Assembly (NCBI GenBank): GCA_904419105.1
Contig: CAJFQR010000037.1
Span: 1-12,783 of the forward strand
DNA length: 12,783 nucleotides
Reading direction: 5' to 3'
Source of the DNA: Candidatus Avimicrobium faecavium
Lineage (GTDB): Bacteria > Bacillota > Clostridia > Oscillospirales > Ruminococcaceae
In this document: piece after piece, positions 8,725-12,783 of the stretch
How positions within the stretch are numbered: position 1 is the first letter of the stretch
Layout: every line of letters starts with the position of its first letter
Made by a program: the position numbers and the translations under genes
The notes under the pieces: generated by a model
Databases searched by the model: none
Told to the model about the DNA's origin: nothing
Seen by the model: the letters and a program-made list of their open reading frames with translations, nothing else

Positions 8725-9432
8725 TCAGTCCATCGCCATCTCAACAAAGACCATGCACAGCATGCTGATGATAAACGCCTGCATGCAGCCGGTAAACAGG
8801 TCGAAATAGATGGACAACACCGCTGGGATACCCACAGCAAAGATTGGGAACGATGTCAACCCGCCAAACACCAGATCGGACAGCCAGGTGAGCGCCTGGT
8901 AGAGCAGCGAAGTGACCACGATGCCCGACGCCATATTGCCGAAGAGACGCAGCGCCACCGCGATCGGGGTGGAGAACTCGCCGACGATGTTCAGCGGAAG
9001 CACCACCGGCACCGGCTCGACAAAGCCCTTGACGCGGTTTTTCAGGCCGTTGGCCTTGATGGAAAACACCTGCACCAGCCCGAAGTGGATGAGCGCAAAC
9101 GCTGCGGTAGTATTCAGATCCGCTGTCGGAGAGCGGAGCGTGAAGAGCCCCAGCAGGTTGGAAAACAGCACAAAGAGAAACAGTGTACCGATGTATGGGG
9201 CAAAGTAGAGCTTGTCCGCGCCCATTGTATCCTCTACCAGCTGATAGAGCATCTTGACGCCGGTCTCCACCACCACCTGTTTTTTGGAGATGCCGCGTTT
9301 GCGCATCCCGTGGGTCAGCCAGAGGGAGAGCAAAACCAGCAGCGCCATCACCAGCCAACTGTTCACCAGAGTCTCGGTCACCGGCAGCCCGCCTAAGATC
9401 GGGATGTAAAACAGGATTTCAGGACCATTCAA
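8725..9432 (-). CDS. atpB: ATP synthase F0 a subunit
   Basis: The 235-residue a subunit forms the stationary ion channels beside the c-ring. It has five to six hydrophobic segments. The essential arginine is Arg162 in VALRLFGNMASG, and the last helices (FAVGIPAVLSIYFDLFTG and the segment after it) match the family. The start is a TTG at 9432: there is a stop two codons upstream in the same frame, and AAAGGAGG stands about ten bases before the TTG. It begins 3 bases after the atpI stop. A TTG start on a membrane subunit needed in one copy may keep its translation low. The protein is otherwise standard. Confidence 0.96.
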   Translation of the reverse strand: MNGPEILFYIPILGGLPVTETLVNSWLVMALLVLLSLWLTHGMRKRGISKKQVVVETGVKMLYQLVEDTMGADKLYFAPYIGTLFLFVLFSNLLGLFTLRSPTADLNTTAAFALIHFGLVQVFSIKANGLKNRVKGFVEPVPVVLPLNIVGEFSTPIAVALRLFGNMASGIVVTSLLYQALTWLSDLVFGGLTSFPIFAVGIPAVLSIYFDLFTGCMQAFIISMLCMVFVEMAMD

Positions 9433-9435
9433 GTG

Positions 9436-9813
9436 TCAGTTTCCTCCTTTCCCAAAGAAGATCGTTCCGATAGTCAGCGCCAGCTTCGGGAAAAACAGCG
9501 GCAGCACCGCCGCCAGCGGGTCAAAGACCGGCAGCGTAAAGCCCGCTGCCAGTACCGCTGCAAGCAGAAGCATCCGCTTGAAATAACTCGATGCCATCCG
9601 CCGCTGGGCAAGCTTGGGCTCCAGCAGTACCGCCTCCTCGGCAGCGGCCCCGGTGAACAGAAAATTGAGCACCGCTGCCCCGTTACCAAGGGCCATACCC
9701 GCCAGTACCTGCGGCAGACCGTGCCCAAACAGCAGCAGAACCGCCGTCAGCAGTGTGTTCAGCACCATCATCTCCCGGCCGTACTCCCGGAGGACTCCCC
9801 ATGCCATGCGCAT
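9436..9813 (-). CDS. atpI: ATP synthase I-like protein (AtpI/UncI family)
   Basis: The 125-residue, strongly hydrophobic protein has about four membrane helices (roughly 15-30, 35-53, 78-96 and 100-118). Its position ahead of atpB and its topology match the AtpI family, which assists c-ring assembly and has been linked to Mg2+ or Ca2+ handling in Bacillus. Sequence conservation in this family is low, so the call rests on hydropathy, length and gene order. Its ATG overlaps the stop of the upstream gene by one base (TGATG), with a purine-rich GGGAGGGGG as RBS. Confidence 0.8.
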   Translation of the reverse strand: MRMAWGVLREYGREMMVLNTLLTAVLLLFGHGLPQVLAGMALGNGAAVLNFLFTGAAAEEAVLLEPKLAQRRMASSYFKRMLLLAAVLAAGFTLPVFDPLAAVLPLFFPKLALTIGTIFFGKGGN

Positions 9814-10073
9814 CAGTAATCCCCCTCCCGGTACGCCCGCTCATCCTCCTCTGCCCGCCGCAGCATAATGCAAAAGCAGTTTCCACAAGCGGATACCACA
9901 CCGGCCACCGCCAGTACCACCGCTGCACCGATGATCCATTCGCCCAGGCAAAATTGCGTGCGGAGCCAGCCCGCCCCAAAGAGGCAGACAGCCGGCGGCA
10001 CCGCCAGCGACAGTCCAAACTGGGTGATCAACGGCAGGCCTTGAGCCAGTGCACGGGTCGTTTTCTTATCCAC
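9813..10073 (-). CDS. atpZ: AtpZ/AtpI-type small membrane protein, first gene of atp operon
   Basis: The 86-residue protein has two membrane helices (about 13-33 and 43-65) and a charged C-terminus (RRAEEDERAYREGDY). Two-helix proteins in this first position are usually AtpZ, a partner of AtpI with a suggested role in divalent cation supply or assembly. The start is read as GTG at 10073, giving VDKKTTRALAQGLP, because TAGGAGG (10080-10086) lies six bases upstream. A longer reading from a TTG at 10115 would add 14 residues, but that codon overlaps the predicted transcription start just below the TATAAT box, so it is unlikely. The stop overlaps the atpI start by one base. The identity is based on topology and context more than on motifs. 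Confidence 0.72.
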   Translation of the reverse strand: MDKKTTRALAQGLPLITQFGLSLAVPPAVCLFGAGWLRTQFCLGEWIIGAAVVLAVAGVVSACGNCFCIMLRRAEEDERAYREGDY

Positions 10074-10079
10074 AAGCAG

Positions 10080-10086
10080 CCTCCTA
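10080..10086 (-). promoter_or_regulatory. RBS that sets the GTG start of atpZ
   Basis: On the minus strand this reads TAGGAGG, six bases before the GTG at 10073. It is the only good Shine-Dalgarno site near the 5' end of the operon and decides against the longer TTG start at 10115. Confidence 0.8.
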
Positions 10087-10091
10087 CGGTC

Positions 10092-10112
10092 AAAACGCCA
10101 AAACTGCGTTTT
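10092..10112 (-). promoter_or_regulatory. Stem-loop at the predicted 5' end of the atp mRNA
   Basis: AAAACGC and GCGTTTT form a perfect seven-base stem with a seven-base loop. With the -10 box at 10117-10122, transcription should start near 10109-10111, so the mRNA would begin almost at this stem. Stem-loops at the very 5' end are known to protect some bacterial mRNAs from decay. The RBS lies 5 bases further on and stays single stranded. Confidence 0.45.
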
Positions 10113-10116
10113 CAAT

Positions 10117-10145
10117 ATTATACTAAATGCCTAAATAAATTGCAA
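10117..10145 (-). promoter_or_regulatory. Proximal promoter (P1) of the atp operon
   Basis: On the minus strand a perfect -10 box TATAAT (10117-10122) stands 17 bases downstream of TTGCAA (10140-10145), a four-of-six match to the -35 consensus. The site is in AT-rich DNA 44 bases before the atpZ start, as expected for the main operon promoter. Confidence 0.75.
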
Positions 10146-10208
10146 CATAGAATTTCGAAAAAGTCATTTCTCGTTGTTGTCTTATACGATTCGCACAAAA
10201 TTTAGGCA
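10128..10208. repeat. Nine-base inverted repeat spanning the atp promoter region
   Basis: TGCCTAAAT (10128-10136) and ATTTAGGCA (10200-10208) are exact inverted copies. One arm lies wholly within the P1 spacer, between its -35 and -10 boxes; the other covers most of the -35 box of the distal promoter. The layout would suit a repressor binding two operators, but a nine-base match in AT-rich DNA can occur by chance. Confidence 0.3.
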
Positions 10209-10209
10209 A
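10181..10209 (-). promoter_or_regulatory. Possible distal promoter (P2) of the atp operon
   Basis: On the minus strand TTGCCT (10204-10209) is followed after 17 bases by TATAAG (10181-10186). Each box is a reasonable match (four of six and five of six). It lies 64 bases upstream of P1 and points into the operon. It is weaker evidence than P1 because AT-rich DNA gives such boxes often. Confidence 0.4.
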
Positions 10210-10339
10210 TATTTTTTACACTTAACTTCCCGATTTTGCCGTGCATATTTGTTGCATCCCGAAAGCTGATACAGCAGTAATCGTCATTGTTTTAACAAAT
10301 AAATGAATTTTACCGTCAAAATTCCTGCAAAATGCACAA

Positions 10340-10376
10340 GATCCGCCTGTTCTTCATTGCCGAGGACAAGCGGATC
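10340..10376 (-). terminator. Putative terminator hairpin after fkbM
   Basis: GATCCGCCTGT (10340-10350) and ACAAGCGGATC (10366-10376) form an 11-base stem with one G-U pair on the minus strand and a 15-base loop. It begins 15 bases after the fkbM stop, where a terminator is expected. The tail (TTGTGCATTTT) is T-rich but broken, so termination may be incomplete. Confidence 0.5.
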
Positions 10377-10391
10377 GGTATGATAATTTTT

Positions 10392-11453
10392 TCAGATGGC
10401 ATAGAGCAGGATCTCCCAGGCAGGGACATATTTGTGCCGGCGCAGCAGCAGCCGGTAGTCCGGACGCAGGGAATGGATCAGCAGCGGCAGCAGGAAGAGG
10501 TCCTCGCTGCGATGGTAAGCAGCGACGCTGAGCTTCGGCCGGTAGGCAGCGATGGTCCGCCGGCAGCCGATCAGCGTCTCGGCCTCAGCACCCTCCACAT
10601 CCATCTTGATGTAGTCGACCCGCTCACCGGCGAGCTCGGCGTCCACCGAGGTCAGCGACACGGTGCACAGCCGCCGGCCCGTCTCGGCCAGCATCGAGCT
10701 GCGGCCGCCTCTGGCCTGGAAGGTGGCCTCCATCGGCCGGCTGAAACTGGCTTTGGGCACCAGGCGCACATCCCGCAGGCCGGCGGTGGCGGCGGTGAGC
10801 TTGCGAAAGTTTTTCGGGTCGGGTTCAAAGGCGGTGATGGCACCGTAGTCCGGACAGTGGGAGACAAATTCGGCTACCGTGTCCCCATCGTAGGCGCCAA
10901 GGTCCACATATCGCTCCCCCGGGGCGAAGTGCAAAAACGCGGCGAAGTCCTCCTCCCGGCTGCCGAAGTTGCGGTAGAGGTACTCCAGCTTGCCGCTGAT
11001 CTTGTAGTTAAGCATATCCCGATAGACCTCCCGGCTGCGGTCATCGGCCAGCAGGGCATAGGCCGCCTCGAACCTGGTGCAGTGGGCGGCGTAATAGGCC
11101 GGGGTGAACAGCTCCTCCCCCACTACGGGCAGATCCGGAGCATAGGTTTCGTGCCGGGCAGCGATGGCGGCAATATGGTCGAGCATCTCGTCATAGTCGA
11201 CGCCGAAGCAGATAAGCACAAGAAAGTCCCCAAGCCTGGCCTCCAGATCGGCCAGCCGTTCCACCGGGTAACCCCGGAAGTTCTGCCCCCGGCAGAAGGC
11301 ATCGCTGGCGAAGATGCCCGCCACCGGAATTCCCCGTTCTCCCAGCAGTGCAAGAACCCGGGCGGCGGCGTCCCCCATACCGTAGAGCACCACCGGTTTT
11401 CCGGCGGTGGCGGCCCGTTCCCAGACCGACTGCCGTTCGCGTATCAGTTCCAT
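10392..11453 (-). CDS. FkbM family methyltransferase with N-terminal Rossmann-like domain
   Basis: The 353-residue protein has two domains. Residues about 19-115 form a Rossmann-like unit starting VVLYGMGDAAARVLALL, with strands and Asp/Asn positions like nucleotide-sugar-binding folds. Residues about 180-345 are an FkbM-type SAM-dependent methyltransferase: the SAM loop YVDLGAYDGDT (182-192), FEPDP (209-213), IKMDVEGAE (282-290) and the end motif LSVAAYHRSEDLFLLPLLI. Many FkbM enzymes methylate sugar or polyketide hydroxyls; the substrate here is unknown. No glycosyltransferases are adjacent to guide it. The start is the ATG at 11453 because AAAAGGAGG lies just upstream; an in-frame extension to 11504 would run through a terminator hairpin. 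It is preceded by the sufB-like gene and has no obvious promoter of its own. Confidence 0.87.
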   Translation of the reverse strand: MELIRERQSVWERAATAGKPVVLYGMGDAAARVLALLGERGIPVAGIFASDAFCRGQNFRGYPVERLADLEARLGDFLVLICFGVDYDEMLDHIAAIAARHETYAPDLPVVGEELFTPAYYAAHCTRFEAAYALLADDRSREVYRDMLNYKISGKLEYLYRNFGSREEDFAAFLHFAPGERYVDLGAYDGDTVAEFVSHCPDYGAITAFEPDPKNFRKLTAATAGLRDVRLVPKASFSRPMEATFQARGGRSSMLAETGRRLCTVSLTSVDAELAGERVDYIKMDVEGAEAETLIGCRRTIAAYRPKLSVAAYHRSEDLFLLPLLIHSLRPDYRLLLRRHKYVPAWEILLYAI

Positions 11454-11457
11454 AGAT

Positions 11458-11466
11458 CCTCCTTTT
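11458..11466 (-). promoter_or_regulatory. RBS that sets the fkbM start
   Basis: On the minus strand this reads AAAAGGAGG, four bases before the ATG at 11453. It directly follows the T-run of the upstream terminator and rules out the longer reading frame that begins at 11504. Confidence 0.8.
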
Positions 11467-11470
11467 CGAT

Positions 11471-11502
11471 AAAAAAGGGCGGCACCCGTCGGGGCACCGC
11501 CC
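11471..11502 (-). terminator. Rho-independent terminator after the sufB-like gene
   Basis: On the minus strand GGGCGGTGCCC pairs with GGGTGCCGCCC (two G-U pairs) around a four-base loop and is followed by six T. It begins 15 bases after the sufB-like stop. It lacks a T-run on the plus strand, so it is directional. The fkbM RBS lies only a few bases past it. Confidence 0.9.
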
Positions 11503-11517
11503 ATTTCAGTGTTTTTA

Positions 11518-12444
11518 TCACTTGAGGAAGCCGTTGATGATCTGCTCTTCCGCCTGTTTTTCGGTAAGGCCGAGGGTCTCCAGCTTGATGAGCTGGTCGC
11601 CGGCGATCTTGCCGATGGCGGCCTCGTGGATCAGACGGGCGTCCACATTGTTGGCGATAATCTCCGGGATAGCGGAGACGACGCCGTCATCCATGATGAT
11701 GCCGTCACACTCAGAGTGGCCGTAGCACTCGGCGTCACCGCGCATATAGCTCTTGAAAAGCTGGCGGGAACGATCCCGGGCTACCGAACGGGATACCAGA
11801 TGGCAGCTGCTGCCCTGGCCCAGCATCACCACATCGAAGCTGGTCTCGGCGGTCTGGTCGCCATGGGTCATAATCTTCTCGGTGATCACCAGCTTGGCAC
11901 CGTCCTTGAGCTCCGCCTTGCTCACCCGGCGGGTGGAGTCCACCCCCTTGATCTGGACGGTGTTCATCTCCATAAAGCTGCCCTCTTCGGCAAAGACCTC
12001 AGTTACCGGGTCGATGATCCGCTTTCCGCTGCCGTCCCCTTCACCATAGTGCTTCTCCAGATAGAGAGCGTGGGAGTTTTTGGCCAGATAGAAGCGGTGG
12101 ATACCGTTGTGGTGGGAGTCCTCGCAGTCGCAGTTGTGCACGCCGCAGCCGGCAACAATGGTGACATCGGCGTCCTCTCCGATGAAGAAGTCGTTGTAGA
12201 CCAGGTCGTCCACGCCGCCGTGGGTGATTACCGCCGGGATGTACACCGTTTCCCCCTTGGTACCGGGCTTGACGATGATGTCGATACCGGGCTTGTCCGT
12301 CTTAGGGACGATGTCGATGTTCTCCGAGGACTGGCGCTCGACACCACAGGCATCGGCGCGGATGTTATAAGCCATATTGCTGGGCAACTCATTCAAGTCG
12401 GACACCTTGCCCACAAGATCCATGATCAGATCGTATGCGTTCAT
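11518..12444 (-). CDS. sufB: SufB/SufD family Fe-S cluster assembly scaffold (minimal, SmsB-like)
   Basis: The 308-residue protein is the beta-helix core of the SufB/SufD family, which assembles Fe-S clusters with the ATPase SufC. It is shorter than E. coli SufB (about 495) or SufD (about 423), which suits the minimal SUF-like (SMS) type of anaerobes, where one SufB/D-like protein works with SufC. The C-terminal part has SECDGII (Cys246) and RLIHEAAIGKI (Glu274), which align with the E. coli SufB Cys405 and Glu434 used for cluster assembly, followed by the family ending AEEQIINGFLK. A cysteine/histidine group GCGVHNCDCEDSHH (99-112) may hold metal. The ATG at 12444 overlaps the upstream stop (TGATG) and has AAGGAGG nine bases before it. 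SufB versus SufD naming is uncertain; the family is clear. Confidence 0.88.
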   Translation of the reverse strand: MNAYDLIMDLVGKVSDLNELPSNMAYNIRADACGVERQSSENIDIVPKTDKPGIDIIVKPGTKGETVYIPAVITHGGVDDLVYNDFFIGEDADVTIVAGCGVHNCDCEDSHHNGIHRFYLAKNSHALYLEKHYGEGDGSGKRIIDPVTEVFAEEGSFMEMNTVQIKGVDSTRRVSKAELKDGAKLVITEKIMTHGDQTAETSFDVVMLGQGSSCHLVSRSVARDRSRQLFKSYMRGDAECYGHSECDGIIMDDGVVSAIPEIIANNVDARLIHEAAIGKIAGDQLIKLETLGLTEKQAEEQIINGFLK

Positions 12445-12783
12445 CAGCAGATACCTCCTTTTGCGCAGCCGCAAGGGGCCGGTGCAGCGTTTTCCTCCCT
12501 CATCAGGACGGGATAGATCTCATCTCTCGGACCCTTCTGGGCAATCTGACCGCCGGCGATGACCACGATCTCATCGGCGATGTTGAGGATCCGCTCCTGA
12601 TGGGAGATAATCATAATGGAGCCATGAATGGTATCGTGCAGATGCTCAAACACAGCGATCAGGTTCTTGAAGCTCCAGAGGTCGATGCCTGCCTCCGGCT
12701 CGTCGAAGATCGAGAGTTTGGACTCCCGGGCCAGGGCGATGGCGATTTCAATACGCTTGAGCTCGCCGCCGGAGAAGGTGGCA
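12444..12783 (-). CDS. sufC: SufC-like ABC ATPase, C-terminal 112 residues (partial)
   Basis: The gene runs off the right edge; its N-terminal half, with the P-loop, is outside. The visible part has the ABC signature FSGGELKRIEIAIAL, the Walker B DEPEAGIDLWS with the catalytic glutamate, and the H-loop IISHQER. This domain pattern next to a SufB/D protein identifies it as the soluble ATPase that drives Fe-S cluster assembly. The protein ends in a cysteine-rich tail, APCGCAKGGIC, which is unusual for SufC. The codons for AKGGI include the ribosome binding site of the following gene. Its stop overlaps the start of the sufB-like gene by one base, so the two are translationally coupled. Confidence 0.9.
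   Translation of the reverse strand, partial: ATFSGGELKRIEIAIALARESKLSIFDEPEAGIDLWSFKNLIAVFEHLHDTIHGSIMIISHQERILNIADEIVVIAGGQIAQKGPRDEIYPVLMREENAAPAPCGCAKGGIC

Larger units (their letters stand above)
10146..10391. other. AT-rich gene-free region upstream of the atp operon
   Basis: Together with P1, the gap between the atpZ start (10073) and the fkbM stop (10392) is 318 bases and is much richer in A and T than the coding DNA on either side. It holds the promoter boxes, the inverted repeats and the fkbM 3' hairpin listed separately. There is also a small palindrome TTGTTTTAACAA (10287-10298) that could be a protein binding site. No credible ORF with a ribosome binding site is present on either strand. 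Confidence 0.6.

Noticed and set aside
10071..10115. Longer start for atpZ at a TTG (10115)
   Set aside because: It overlaps the predicted transcription start of the TATAAT promoter and has no RBS, whereas GTG at 10073 has TAGGAGG at ideal spacing.
11454..11504. Longer start for the fkbM gene at 11504
   Set aside because: The extra 17 codons run through the terminator stem and have no RBS; the ATG at 11453 has AAAAGGAGG.

Overview
The window looks like chromosomal DNA of a GC-rich, endospore-forming, anaerobic member of the Clostridia, probably close to gut Oscillospiraceae. This rests on a spore-coat-like C-terminus at the left edge, very regular AAGGAGG ribosome binding sites, a Firmicutes-style PiT/DUF47 phosphate pair, a complete F-type ATP synthase operon and a SUF-like minimal Fe-S assembly pair. 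The taxonomy is inferred from protein character, not from a marker gene.

Layout. Positions 1-111 (+) are the end of a CotF-like spore coat gene, followed by a terminator. Positions 250-1239 (+) encode an odd chimera. The N-terminal membrane anchor and first strand of a thioredoxin-like protein run in frame into a PiT phosphate permease that lacks its first third. The DUF47 (PhoU-like) partner of PiT follows at 1291-1914. A UcpA-type short-chain dehydrogenase (2092-2889, +) has its own sigma-A-type promoter and ends at a symmetric terminator (2910-2939). That terminator also ends the convergent ATP synthase operon.

Positions 10073 down to 2947 (-) hold the full operon atpZ-atpI-atpB-atpE-atpF-atpH-atpA-atpG-atpD-atpC. 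Many of its junctions are overlapping or within a few bases. It is read from an AT-rich promoter region (about 10117-10391). The c subunit carries every residue of the sodium-binding signature known from Ilyobacter tartaricus, so the enzyme is predicted to couple to Na+. Upstream, on the same strand, lie an FkbM-family methyltransferase with an extra N-terminal Rossmann-like domain (10392-11453), then a SufB/SufD-like scaffold (11518-12444) and the C-terminal part of its SufC-like ATPase (12444 to the edge). A strong terminator separates the scaffold gene from fkbM but leaves almost no room for a separate fkbM promoter.

How the genes work together. The atp genes build one membrane complex plus its two small assembly/ion-related proteins. 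The SufC/SufB-like pair forms an Fe-S cluster assembly unit. PiT and DUF47 would form a phosphate uptake module if PiT were intact. I see no mobile element, CRISPR array, tRNA or rRNA. The most unusual feature is the thioredoxin-PiT chimera, whose junction lies in a short stretch both parents could share; it is either a real deletion/recombination scar or an assembly artefact. The rest is mostly conserved housekeeping biology with some interesting regulatory details.
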